This document shows, piece after piece, positions 16,359 through 24,843 of a stretch of DNA of 64,000 nt (its first letter is position 1; every line of letters starts with the position of its first letter). The stretch is from positions 1 through 64,000 of the forward strand of contig CBDCAA010000011.1 of assembly GCA_965213855.1 (NCBI GenBank), given 5' to 3'. A program made the translations under genes and the position numbers. Source of the stretch: JBBROS01 sp965213855. Lineage in GTDB: Bacteria; Pseudomonadota; Alphaproteobacteria; Acetobacterales; Acetobacteraceae. A model generated the notes under the pieces. The model ran no database searches. It saw nothing but the letters and a program-made list of their open reading frames with translations, and had not been told where the DNA came from.

Positions 16359-17392
16359 CCGAACGCGTCGAAGGCAAATGGATCGATGCGTTCCGGGACG
16401 TGTTCGCCCGCTGTGGGGTCGCGTTCGGCGACCCGGTCGCGATCCTGAGCGAGACCCAGAGCCGCGCCGTCAACGTCCACCTGGCCGAACTGGCCCTCCA
16501 CGCGCTTGGCGCCCGGCCCTGGCACGTCGTCGTGCCCAGCCCCCGCAACCCGCACCCCGTGCCGGTCCGCTCCACCGGCGCCTCGGAGGCGCTGAGTAGC
16601 CTCGAGCCGGCCGTCCGGGCGCTGTCCGCGCCGGGCCTGATCGTGGACCTGACGCTGGAGGGCCTGATGCATGCGCGCGAGACCGCAGCGATCCTGCGCG
16701 CCGGTGCCCGTGTCATCCACATCGGCAACGAACACCCCGAAGCGCTGGAACGCCTCGGCCCCGACCCGGCGTTGGAGACGGAGGTCCGTGCCGCGGCTCG
16801 GCTGCTGCGCAGTGCGTCGGCGATGCATATCACTTCAGCGGCAGGAACGGACCTGACAGTCGATCTGCGCGGCGCCAGCACAGTCGGCGTCTGGGGCTGG
16901 ACCGCCAAGCCCGGCACCCTGGCGCATTGGCCCGGCGGCCTCGTCGTCGCCTTCCCGGCCGCCGGCACCGTCGACGGCCGCCTCGTCCTGGCCCCCGGCG
17001 ACATGAACCTCACGTTCAAGCGTTACGTCGAGGCTCCGATAACGCTGACGATCCGGCGCGACTACGTGACCGCGGTCGAAGGCGCTGGCACCGACGCGGC
17101 GCTGTTCCGCGGCTACCTCGGCGCCTGGAACGACCCGGAAGCCTACGCCGTCAGCCACGTGGGCTGGGGCCTCAACCGCCGCGCCCGGCCCGAAGCGCTG
17201 GCAATGTACGCCCGCGGCGACACCAACGGGACGGAGTTGCGCGCCGTCGCCGGCAACTTCCTGTTCAGCACCGGCGCCAACGAATTCGCCGGCCGCCACA
17301 CCGCCGGGCACTTCGACCTACCGATGATGGGCACGACGATCACCGTCGACGGCACGGCCGTGGTGATCGACGGGGTACTTGCGCCGCCTTAA
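16355..17392 (+). CDS. NicX-like (peptidase M29-fold) ring dioxygenase
   Basis: A 345-residue protein of the family that holds 2,5-dihydroxypyridine 5,6-dioxygenase (NicX) and M29 aminopeptidases. The conserved C-terminal half has SHVGWGLNRRARPE with His268, NFLFSTGANEFAGRHT, and GHFDLPM with His319 and Asp321. This His/His-x-Asp set occupies the places of the iron ligands reported for NicX, whose reaction opens an N-heterocyclic dihydroxylated ring with O2. Final gene of the five-gene polycistron, coupled to the ligase (ATGA). The actual ring substrate is not evident; a peptidase role is the alternative. Confidence 0.7.
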   Translation: MTERVEGKWIDAFRDVFARCGVAFGDPVAILSETQSRAVNVHLAELALHALGARPWHVVVPSPRNPHPVPVRSTGASEALSSLEPAVRALSAPGLIVDLTLEGLMHARETAAILRAGARVIHIGNEHPEALERLGPDPALETEVRAAARLLRSASAMHITSAAGTDLTVDLRGASTVGVWGWTAKPGTLAHWPGGLVVAFPAAGTVDGRLVLAPGDMNLTFKRYVEAPITLTIRRDYVTAVEGAGTDAALFRGYLGAWNDPEAYAVSHVGWGLNRRARPEALAMYARGDTNGTELRAVAGNFLFSTGANEFAGRHTAGHFDLPMMGTTITVDGTAVVIDGVLAPP

Positions 17393-17412
17393 AGGCCGTG
17401 TCGCCGTCCCGG

Positions 17413-17769
17413 TCAGCTCCCTTCGTTGTCGGCGCCGCTGCCGCGGCCGCCGACGCCGCTGCGCGACGGCGCGTCCGAGCCGGGCTGGACGGTGCGGCTC
17501 ATCGCGGCGATCTCGTCGTCGTCTTGCGGGCCCGCGTCCGTCCCGGTCGCGGTGTCGTCCGGGTTGGCATTGGCGTCGGCGAGCGCATTGGCCACGGCGT
17601 CAGGGTCGATCTTGCCGGCCTCGGCGAACAGCTCGTCGGCGCGGTCGTCGTCGCCATCGGCCTGGGCGCGGATGGCCTGTTCGGCCAGGGTGCGGGCGTG
17701 CTGGTGGCGGCCTCCGGTGCCTTGATCGAGACTGCCGCCGCCGCCGGGGTTGTCGAGGTCGTCGGACAT
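17413..17769 (-). CDS. Hypothetical Asp/Gly-rich protein
   Basis: 118 residues, acidic and low in hydrophobics. A central helical stretch (HQHARTLAEQAIRAQADGD, then RADELFAEAGKID) looks like a single TPR-like helical hairpin, flanked by disordered Gly- and Asp-rich tails. No signal peptide or known domain was recognised. It converges with the NicX-like gene, 20 bases away. Coding is supported by the ATG, its separation from neighbours and a composition unlike a shadow frame; the function is unknown. Confidence 0.6.
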   Translation of the reverse strand: MSDDLDNPGGGGSLDQGTGGRHQHARTLAEQAIRAQADGDDDRADELFAEAGKIDPDAVANALADANANPDDTATGTDAGPQDDDEIAAMSRTVQPGSDAPSRSGVGGRGSGADNEGS

Positions 17770-17972
17770 GGGTTGCTCCGTGAAGAGGGGCGCATACTGG
17801 GGCGCTTAGGAAGGGCTTAACGGGCGGGAGGGGGAAGTTGTTTCAGGCAGGTGGAACAATCGCGTCTTTGCCTGTATCCAGGGTCGGACCCGGCCTTTGC
17901 CTACTTCCATCGGACGATCGATGGCGGTGCTTGGGGCCACTCGCGTCGGGCTGGGGAAGCAGGGCTGATCGG

Positions 17973-19169
17973 ATGAACATCCACGAATACCAGGCCAAGG
18001 AACTGCTCCGGAACTATGGCGTCGCGGTGCTGGAGGGGCATGTCGCCTGGACGCCGGAGGAGGCCGAGCAGGCGGCCGCCAAGCTCGGGGGCCCGGTCAC
18101 GGTCGTGAAGTCGCAGATCCATGCGGGCGGGCGCGGCGCCGGGCACTTCGCGGATGACATCGGTGGCAAAGGCGGCGTGCGGCTGGCGAAGTCTCCGGCG
18201 GAGGCACGGGCGGCGGCGGACGCGATGATCGGCCACACACTGGTGACCAAGCAGACCGGCGAAGCCGGGCGGCGGGTGAGCCGCGTGTATGTGGAGGCCG
18301 GCTGCGACATCAAGCGCGAGCTGTATCTGAGCCTGCTGGTCGACCGCGAAACGTCGCGCATCACCATCGTCGCCTCGACCGAGGGCGGGATGGAGATCGA
18401 GCACGTCGCCGAGCACGACCCCGAGAAGATCATGCGCGCCGACATCGACCCTGCGTCGGGCGTCAGCGGCTTCCACGCCCGCAAGCTCGCCTACGGGCTG
18501 CAGCTCGAGGGCAAGCAGATCGGCGCTTTCAGCCGGTTCGTGATGGCGATGTACAAGGCCTTCGTCGATCTCGACATGGCGGTCATGGAGATCAATCCCC
18601 TCGTCGTCACCGGCGCCGGCGACGTGGTCGCCTTGGACGCGAAGGTCAGCTTCGACGACAACGCGTTGTACCGTCACCCCGAGCTGGAAAAGCTGCGCGA
18701 CGAGGCCGAGGAGGATCCAAAGGAGCTGGAGGCCGCGAAATACAGCCTGAATTACGTGGCGCTGGACGGCACCATCGGCTGCATGGTCAACGGCGCCGGG
18801 CTGGCGATGGCGACGATGGACATCATCAAGCTGTATGGCGGCAGCCCGGCCAACTTCCTCGACGTGGGCGGCGGCGCCACCAAGGAACGGGTGACGGCAG
18901 CGTTCAAGATCATCCTCAGCGACCCGCACGTCGAAGGCATCCTGGTCAACATCTTCGGCGGCATCATGCGCTGCGACGTCATCGCCGAGGGCGTGGTGGC
19001 GGCGGCGCGGGAAGTCAGCCTGGGCGTGCCGCTGGTGGTGCGGCTCGAGGGCACGAACGTCGACCTGGGCAAGGACATCATGGCCAAGTCCGGCCTGCCG
19101 ATCATCAGCGCCGACAACCTGGCCGACGCCGCCGAGAAGGTCGTCCGCGCCGTGAAGGAGGCCGCGTAA
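17973..19169 (+). CDS. sucC: Succinyl-CoA synthetase beta subunit
   Basis: 398 residues, the usual family length, starting MNIHEYQAKELLRNYGV. The ATP-grasp domain contains VVKSQIHAGGRGAG and MEINPLVVT, and the C-terminal CoA-ligase domain has NIFGGIMRCDVIAEG. With SucD it converts succinyl-CoA and ADP (or GDP) into succinate, CoA and ATP in the TCA cycle. The ATG at 17973 is chosen against an in-frame extension to 17838 because the family begins here. It overlaps sucD by one base. Confidence 0.97.
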   Translation: MNIHEYQAKELLRNYGVAVLEGHVAWTPEEAEQAAAKLGGPVTVVKSQIHAGGRGAGHFADDIGGKGGVRLAKSPAEARAAADAMIGHTLVTKQTGEAGRRVSRVYVEAGCDIKRELYLSLLVDRETSRITIVASTEGGMEIEHVAEHDPEKIMRADIDPASGVSGFHARKLAYGLQLEGKQIGAFSRFVMAMYKAFVDLDMAVMEINPLVVTGAGDVVALDAKVSFDDNALYRHPELEKLRDEAEEDPKELEAAKYSLNYVALDGTIGCMVNGAGLAMATMDIIKLYGGSPANFLDVGGGATKERVTAAFKIILSDPHVEGILVNIFGGIMRCDVIAEGVVAAAREVSLGVPLVVRLEGTNVDLGKDIMAKSGLPIISADNLADAAEKVVRAVKEAA

Positions 19170-20044
19170 TGGCTGTTCTCGTCGACGCGAACACCCGTGT
19201 GATCACCCAGGGCTTCACCGGGGCGCAGGGCACGTTCCACTCCGAGCAGGCGATCGCCTACGGCACGAAGGTGATGGGCGGCGTGACGCCAGGGAAGGGC
19301 GGCACGAAGCACCTGGACCTGCCGGTGTTCGACACGGTGGCCGAGGCGGTGCACGCGACAGGCGCCAACGCCAGCGCCATCTACGTGCCGCCCCCGTTCG
19401 CGGCCGACGCCATCCTGGAGGCGATCGACGCCGAACTGCCGCTGATCATCTGCATCACCGAGGGCATCCCCGTGCTGGACATGGTGCGCGTGAAGCGCGC
19501 GCTGTCCGGCAGCCGGTCGCGGCTGATCGGGCCCAACTGCCCAGGCGTGATCACGCCCGAGGCCTGCAAGATCGGCATCATGCCCGGCCACATCCACCGC
19601 CGCGGGTCGGTGGGCATCGTCAGCCGGTCAGGGACCCTGACCTACGAGGCGGTGAGCCAGACGACATCGGCCGGCCTTGGGCAGTCCACCTGCGTCGGCA
19701 TCGGCGGCGACCCGGTGAAGGGGACCGACTTCATCGAGGTGCTCGAGATGTTCCTGGCCGACGACGAGACGCATAGCATCATCATGATCGGCGAGATCGG
19801 CGGGCAGAGCGAGATCGATGCGGCCGAGTTCGTCCGCGCCTCGGGCACGAACAAGCCGGTGGTGGGCTTCATTGCCGGCGCGACGGCGCCCCCGGGCCGG
19901 CGGATGGGCCACGCCGGCGCGGTGATCAGCGGCGGCAAGGATACGGCGGAGGCGAAGTTCGAGGCCATGCGGGTGGCCGGCATCCATGTCGCCGAGAGCC
20001 CGGCGGCGCTCGGCAGCACGATGGTGCGGGCGCTGAAGGGCTGA
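19169..20044 (+). CDS. sucD: Succinyl-CoA synthetase alpha subunit
   Basis: 291 residues. The CoA-binding Rossmann part carries RVITQGFTGAQGTFHSEQAI and YVPPPFAADAI; the ligase part has GPNCPGVITPEACKIGIMPG. The phosphorylated catalytic His is in GRRMGHAGAVISGGK. It forms the heterodimer with SucC encoded directly upstream, and the ATG shares its first base with the sucC stop. No sucAB genes follow. Confidence 0.97.
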   Translation: MAVLVDANTRVITQGFTGAQGTFHSEQAIAYGTKVMGGVTPGKGGTKHLDLPVFDTVAEAVHATGANASAIYVPPPFAADAILEAIDAELPLIICITEGIPVLDMVRVKRALSGSRSRLIGPNCPGVITPEACKIGIMPGHIHRRGSVGIVSRSGTLTYEAVSQTTSAGLGQSTCVGIGGDPVKGTDFIEVLEMFLADDETHSIIMIGEIGGQSEIDAAEFVRASGTNKPVVGFIAGATAPPGRRMGHAGAVISGGKDTAEAKFEAMRVAGIHVAESPAALGSTMVRALKG

Positions 20045-20061
20045 CGAGACGGGCGATGTGG

Positions 20062-20087
20062 GCGGGCGACCTGCGCGGGCGACCTGC
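20062..20087. repeat. 13-base tandem duplication after sucD
   Basis: GCGGGCGACCTGC occurs twice in direct tandem starting 18 bases past the sucD stop. No function is evident. Confidence 0.6.
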
Positions 20088-20267
20088 GCAGGCGCTCGGC
20101 AGCGACGGACCTGTGTAAAATCTTCACATGATCCGCGCCCGTGACGTAAACGGGTGTGAAACATATTTGTGCGGGAAGGACGATCCTTTCGTGGGCGGCG
20201 CTGTTACTATACAGCTTGGTCCGTAAACCAAATCTCCGTTTCCGAGACTGGTCAAGCCGGGGGACGC

Positions 20268-21542
20268 ATGCTCTACGCTGCTTCGTACAAGAGTGTTCGT
20301 TGGGTCCAACTCGCGCTTGGCGTGGTCTGCATGATGCTGATCGCCAATCTGCAGTATGGCTGGACCCTGTTCGTCCAGCCGATGCATGCGGCGCGCGGCT
20401 GGACGGTTGCCGAGATCCAATGGGCGTTCAGCATCTTCATCGCCCTCGAGACCTGGTTGACCCCAGCGGGCGGTTGGCTGGTCGACGTGGTGGGCAACCG
20501 GCGCGGGCCGGCCGTATCGGTGGCGCTCGGGGGCGCGCTGGTTGGCGTCGGCTGGGTGGTGAACGCGTATGCGGACAGGCTGACCCTGCTGTACACCGGC
20601 GCCGTCCTGTCGGGCGTCGGCGCCGGTTTCATCTACGCGACCTGCGTGGGCGCCGCCGTGAAGTGGTTCCCGGACCGGCGCGGGCTCGCTGTCGGGCTGA
20701 CGGCGGCCGGGTTCGGCGCCGGGGCGGCACTGACGGTGATCCCGGTCAAGGCGATGATCGAGGCGAGCGGCTACGCGCACACGTTCCTGGTGTTCGGGAT
20801 CGGGCAGGGGCTGCTGTTGCTGGTCGCGGCAGGTTTCCTGCGCGGCCCGGAGCCGGGCGAGACGCCGGCGGCGAAAGCCGGGACGATCCCGCAAAGCGCA
20901 CTCAGCCTGACGCCCCGAGAGGTGCTGGGCAGCCCGGTGTTCTGGCTGATGTACGGGATGTTCGTGACGGTGTCGGCAAGCGGGCTGATGGCGACCGCGC
21001 AGCTCGCGCTGATCGCGGCCGATTTCGGCATCGACAAGACGCTGATCCTGGGCGGAGCGTCGGTGCTGTCGGTGGCGCTCGTGGTCGATAACCTGGCCAA
21101 TGGCGGGGCGCGGCCGTTCTTCGGCTGGGTATCGGACCGGATCGGGCGGGAGAACACGATGGGCCTGGCGTTCACGCTGGGCGGTGCCGCCTACCTGGCG
21201 ATGGGCTACGTGGGCTCGTCGCCCTGGCTGTTCGTGGTGTGCGCGGCGCTGATCTTCTTCACCTGGGGCGAGATCTTCAGCCTGTTTCCCTCCACCTGCA
21301 CGGACGCGTTCGGGTCCCGGTTCGCGACGGTGAATGCCAGCCTGCTTTACACGGCCAAGGGCACCTCGGCCTTGCTGGTGCCGTTGGCCAACGTCATCAA
21401 GACCGCAAGCGGCGGGTGGTCGGCGGTGTTCCTGGTCGCGGCGGCACTGAACTTCGTCGTCGTGCTGCTGGCGCTGTTCGTGCTCAAGCCGATGCGCGAA
21501 GGCCGGGCGCGCCGGGCGGCGCTGGCCGCCGTGGCAGGGTAG
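20268..21542 (+). CDS. MFS transporter, oxalate/formate antiporter-like
   Basis: 424 residues with about 12 hydrophobic segments, a major facilitator. The N-terminal half (NLQYGWTLFVQPMHAARGW, then WLVDVVGNRRGP as the loop 2-3 motif) and the closing HMM-like features recall the OxlT oxalate:formate antiporter group, which moves small carboxylates. The substrate is not established. The ATG at 20268 follows GGGGGACGC; the open frame upstream to 20169 is not hydrophobic in the family manner. Transcribed alone, ending 7 bases from the convergent methyltransferase gene. Confidence 0.8.
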   Translation: MLYAASYKSVRWVQLALGVVCMMLIANLQYGWTLFVQPMHAARGWTVAEIQWAFSIFIALETWLTPAGGWLVDVVGNRRGPAVSVALGGALVGVGWVVNAYADRLTLLYTGAVLSGVGAGFIYATCVGAAVKWFPDRRGLAVGLTAAGFGAGAALTVIPVKAMIEASGYAHTFLVFGIGQGLLLLVAAGFLRGPEPGETPAAKAGTIPQSALSLTPREVLGSPVFWLMYGMFVTVSASGLMATAQLALIAADFGIDKTLILGGASVLSVALVVDNLANGGARPFFGWVSDRIGRENTMGLAFTLGGAAYLAMGYVGSSPWLFVVCAALIFFTWGEIFSLFPSTCTDAFGSRFATVNASLLYTAKGTSALLVPLANVIKTASGGWSAVFLVAAALNFVVVLLALFVLKPMREGRARRAALAAVAG

Positions 21543-21549
21543 GGGCGGC

Positions 21550-22266
21550 CTAGCTCATGACGATCGGCTGGGCGCCGCGAAGGACTGCTTCGGCCGCCTT
21601 CGTGTAGCCGTCGCCGTCGTGCAGAAGCAGCCCGGCGGCGACCTGGGTGGGACCGGCGCCATGACGGGCATGAACGAGGACCAGCTTGGCGGCCCGACCC
21701 GCGGGAGGCCAGAGCGGGAACAGCGTCAGGCGCGCAAGGCCGGCCTCGTGGAGCTGGGCAATCGCCTGGCCGGCGAGGCTTGTGGGCAGGGCCAAGGTGA
21801 CCGTGCCGCCGGGCCGGAGCATGGGGGCGAGGGCACCGATCCACGCGGCGAGCGTGCCGGCCGGGGCGTGTTTGGCTCCGGCGGTTCGCGGCTGCTGCGG
21901 GAGTGTGCCGGCCGGGTCGTGCCAGGGCGGGTTGGCGAAGACGTGGTCGATGAGGGGGCCGCCGCAGAGGCGGGTGACATCGTCGCAGCGGATGGCGAAC
22001 GGCAGGGCATTGGCGGCGAGGTTGCGCCGGGCCAAGTCGGCCATGTCGGCGTCCCGCTCGACACCGATGCCGACCAGGCCCGGCACGCGATGACCGAGGC
22101 AAAGCAGCGCGGCGCCGGCGCCGGTCCCGGCCTCCAGCACCGTCTCGCCGGCGCGGGCCGGGATGCTGGCCGCAAGCAGCACCGGCTCGATCCCGGTGCG
22201 GTAGCCGTCGCGCGGCTGGGCGTAGCGCACGCGGCCGCCCAGCAGCGTGCCCTCGCTCACCTCCAT
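21550..22266 (-). CDS. TrmN6-like SAM-dependent methyltransferase
   Basis: 238 residues. It has the opening GTLLGGRVRYAQPRDGYRTG, SAM motif I LEAGTGAGAALLCL and the N6-adenine methylase motif NPPWHD near residue 112. This pattern fits the tRNA1(Val) adenine-37 N6-methyltransferase group (COG4123). The ATG at 22266 is preferred over 22317, as the family begins at this point. It lies 5 bases after the DUF2007 gene on the same strand, an arrangement likely to be co-transcribed. Confidence 0.85.
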   Translation of the reverse strand: MEVSEGTLLGGRVRYAQPRDGYRTGIEPVLLAASIPARAGETVLEAGTGAGAALLCLGHRVPGLVGIGVERDADMADLARRNLAANALPFAIRCDDVTRLCGGPLIDHVFANPPWHDPAGTLPQQPRTAGAKHAPAGTLAAWIGALAPMLRPGGTVTLALPTSLAGQAIAQLHEAGLARLTLFPLWPPAGRAAKLVLVHARHGAGPTQVAAGLLLHDGDGYTKAAEAVLRGAQPIVMS

Positions 22267-22270
22267 TGCG

Positions 22271-22477
22271 TCAGGCCTCGCCGGCCTCGGCCAGGACGCG
22301 GCGGGCTTGCGCCTCATCCTCGATCAACACCACCAGGCGGCGCGGGATGGCGCCGATGCTGCCCTCGACGGCGCTGACATGGGCATCGAGCAGGTGGCTC
22401 TCGATCCCGGCGTCCCGAAGCAGGGCGTGGACGAAGCTCAGCCGGACGAGGTCGTTCGAGGTCATCAGCGTGCGCAC
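22271..22477 (-). CDS. DUF2007-like small protein
   Basis: 68 residues from a GTG at 22477: VRTLMTSNDLVRLSFVHALL, then RDAGIESHLLD and a C-terminal VLIEDEAQARRVL. This is the short ferredoxin-like DUF2007 fold, called a putative signal-transducing protein. It is placed directly ahead of the methyltransferase gene and divergent from the polyprenyl synthase gene. Small size and good family match, but no function is known. Confidence 0.8.
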   Translation of the reverse strand: MRTLMTSNDLVRLSFVHALLRDAGIESHLLDAHVSAVEGSIGAIPRRLVVLIEDEAQARRVLAEAGEA

Positions 22478-22603
22478 GGAGTTTACCGCCCTTCGCCATC
22501 GCGTCGCGCCGGGGCCGCCAACGCACGGAGCGCTGGCTTGACCCCTTTTCCATGCCGCCGATATGGTGCCCGGCGACGAGGAACAAGCAGTCGGGAGCGT
22601 AGT

Positions 22604-23647
22604 TTGGGCATCGTCACGACGCCAGTCCAGCCGGAGCGGACGCCGGAAGCCGCGACGGAAGCGGGTGGCAGCGACGTGCTCGCGACGCTGGCGGCGTTGA
22701 TCGGCTCCGACATGGAGGCGACGAACCGCGCCATCGTGCAGCGGATGGACAGCCCGGTGGCACTGATCCCGCAGCTTGCGGCGCACATCGTGGCCGCCGG
22801 AGGAAAGCGGATCCGCCCGCTACTGACCTTGGCTTCCGCGCGAATGTGCGGTTACCGCGGCGCCCGGCACGTGCAACTGGCGGCCTGCGTCGAGTTCATC
22901 CATACGGCGACGCTGTTGCACGACGACGTGGTGGACGAGAGCCTGCTGCGCCGGGGCCTGTCGAGTGCAAATGCGGTATTCGGCAACAAAGCGTCGGTGC
23001 TGGTGGGCGACTTCCTGTTCGCGCGGGCGTTCCAGTTGATGGTCGCCGACGGATCGTTGCGGGTGCTGGACATATTGAGCCTGGCCGCGGCGACGATCGC
23101 GGAGGGAGAGGTGCTGCAGCTGGTGACGCAGCATGACCTGTCGACACCGATGGACCGGTACCTGGACGTGATCCGCGGCAAGACGGCGGCGCTGTTCATC
23201 GCCGCGTGCCAGGTCGGCGCCGTGGTGGCCGAGCGTCCGGCGGCCGAGGAGCAGGCGCTGGCCGATTATGGCGCCAACCTGGGCATGGCGTTCCAGTTGG
23301 TGGACGACGCGCTGGACTATGCGGCGGACCAGGGCACGCTGGGCAAGACCGTGGGCGACGATTTCCGCGAGGGCAAGGTGACGCTGCCGGTGCTCGCGGC
23401 CTTCCAGTCGGGCGGCGCCGCGGACCAGGCGTTCTGGCGCCGCACGATCGAACAGAGCGAGCAGACCGACGCCGACCTGGATCACGCGCTGGCGCTCATC
23501 GCGACCACGGGCGCGATCCGGACGACGCTGGACACCGCCGTCCGCTTCGTCGCCGACGCGAAGACCGCGCTGCAGGTCTTCCCCCCATCGCCCCTTCGCG
23601 ACGCCTTGCTGGGCGTGGCCGACTACACGGTGCAGCGGGGGAGCTAG
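22604..23647 (+). CDS. ispB: Polyprenyl (octa/decaprenyl) diphosphate synthase
   Basis: 347 residues, a trans-isoprenyl diphosphate synthase. The two Asp-rich motifs are present, HDDVVDE (first DDxxD-type site, about residue 108) and LVDDALDYA (second), along with GGKRIRPLL for substrate binding. It chains isopentenyl units onto FPP for the ubiquinone side chain; the final length cannot be read from sequence. A TTG start at 22604 sits 6 bases after GGGAG and gives the family length; the frame is open back to 22247 through the divergent DUF2007 gene. Confidence 0.9.
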   Translation: MGIVTTPVQPERTPEAATEAGGSDVLATLAALIGSDMEATNRAIVQRMDSPVALIPQLAAHIVAAGGKRIRPLLTLASARMCGYRGARHVQLAACVEFIHTATLLHDDVVDESLLRRGLSSANAVFGNKASVLVGDFLFARAFQLMVADGSLRVLDILSLAAATIAEGEVLQLVTQHDLSTPMDRYLDVIRGKTAALFIAACQVGAVVAERPAAEEQALADYGANLGMAFQLVDDALDYAADQGTLGKTVGDDFREGKVTLPVLAAFQSGGAADQAFWRRTIEQSEQTDADLDHALALIATTGAIRTTLDTAVRFVADAKTALQVFPPSPLRDALLGVADYTVQRGS

Positions 23648-23806
23648 CAGGCGTCTGCTCCAGGAACATGTGCGAGTGTCACTCCTCGCCAGCCTCGAGT
23701 CACCAACGAGCGATTGCAACAAACTAGAAGTGTACGCACTGCGTGGCAACAATCTCAGTAAACCATGAGGTGTGCATGCCAGTCGCCTTGCATCCCTTGG
23801 AGCACG

Positions 23807-24067
23807 ATGATGGAACTCTCGATCCGTGAGGCCAAGGCGCGTTTTGCGGAAGCTGCGGACGCGGCGGCGCGGGGCGAGCGTGTTCTGGTGACGAAACACG
23901 GCCAGCCCTTCATCGAATTGGTCCCAGCTCGGCTGGCTTCGGGGCTGAACGCTGAAAAGGCCGAGCGCGTACGCCGTGAACTCGGCCTTGACGGCCTAAA
24001 AGGTGGACTGTCCGCGGACTTCGATGATCCCGCCTTAAGCCGACACGTGCTTGGCCTTAGGGATTGA
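23807..24067 (+). CDS. Phd/YefM-family antitoxin
   Basis: 86 residues: MMELSIREAKARFAEAADA, then RVLVTKHGQPFIELVP. This is the DNA-binding N-domain of Phd/YefM antitoxins; the C-terminal tail would wrap the toxin. TTGGAG precedes the ATG pair at 23807/23810. It overlaps the PIN toxin start by 4 bases, a standard type II module in which the antitoxin usually represses its own promoter. Confidence 0.9.
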   Translation: MMELSIREAKARFAEAADAAARGERVLVTKHGQPFIELVPARLASGLNAEKAERVRRELGLDGLKGGLSADFDDPALSRHVLGLRD

Positions 24068-24456
24068 GGCTGCTCCTCGACACGCATACCGCGGTTTGGA
24101 CGGTGCTTGACCCCGAAGTGCTGACGCCTGCGAAGCGGACGCTGATGGCAGAGGCGGATGAGCGGCTCGTCCTGTCGGCAGTTGCGATTTGGGAGCTCAA
24201 GCTCAAATGGCGCAGCTTGCATGTCTCGGGCGTGCGGAAGGGGCCGGTCGACCCGGCCGCCATCGTCCGGTTCGCCGTGGCGATGGATTGGGAGCTGTTA
24301 TCTCTGACGCCGCGCCATGCAACGACGGAGTTGGCCCAGGCCATTGCGCACAAAGATCCGTTCGACGAACTCCTGCTGGCCCAGGCGCAAGCCGAGGGCA
24401 TGCGGCTCCTCACCCGTGATGCGAAGCTGACCGGCCATCCGCTCGCTGCCGCCTGA
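24064..24456 (+). CDS. VapC-type PIN-domain toxin
   Basis: 130 residues of the PIN ribonuclease fold. Acidic residues are in place: Asp in LLLDTHTAVW, Glu in AIWELKLK, Asp in KDPFDELLLAQA and Asp in LLTRDAKL. The Mg-dependent RNase would cleave tRNA or mRNA when free of its antitoxin. The TTG start at 24064 overlaps the antitoxin stop. All four catalytic positions are kept, so the toxin appears intact. Confidence 0.9.
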   Translation: MRLLLDTHTAVWTVLDPEVLTPAKRTLMAEADERLVLSAVAIWELKLKWRSLHVSGVRKGPVDPAAIVRFAVAMDWELLSLTPRHATTELAQAIAHKDPFDELLLAQAQAEGMRLLTRDAKLTGHPLAAA

Positions 24457-24544
24457 GTACGAAGGCCGTCTGCCGAACGCCAGCCCCTTGCGTGATCGCA
24501 CGACCGGTGGTCAGAGAGCGCAAACCTTCCGGAGACCACCCACC

Positions 24545-24727
24545 ATGAGCGATCATCCCACCGCGCCGAAACCCGTCCGCGATTATGGCCGGGCGCGGCC
24601 CAAGGTCCCCGCCTTCGCGCGATACGAGGGCACCTCGGCCTGGCGCAAGGATCGCCGGCGTGTGCGCGCCTACGCGCTTCACCTCGCCGCCCGGGCAAAG
24701 GCCACAGAGCATACGCCGGGCGCCTGA
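24545..24727 (+). CDS. Hypothetical small basic protein
   Basis: 60 residues from the ATG at 24545: MSDHPTAPKPVRDYGRARPK, then a basic, Arg-rich C-terminal helix (WRKDRRRVRAYALHLAARAK). GGAG lies just upstream. No domain was recognised; the charge would suit nucleic-acid binding, which is only a guess. It stands alone between the toxin and the convergent transaminase gene. Confidence 0.55.
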   Translation: MSDHPTAPKPVRDYGRARPKVPAFARYEGTSAWRKDRRRVRAYALHLAARAKATEHTPGA

Positions 24728-24843
24728 GCGCCGCAGCGCGACCGCTCTCACGCCCGGGTTGCGGCTGACCGGTGCTGCGCGGCAAGCGTCCGCTCAGCCC
24801 GGTTCAAGCGATCTTGACCGGTTGGCGTCCGGCCAACGCCGTG

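Noticed and set aside
20180..20240. Promoter for the MFS gene with TACTATA as -10
   Set aside because: A -10-like element exists, but no matching -35 at proper spacing could be assigned.
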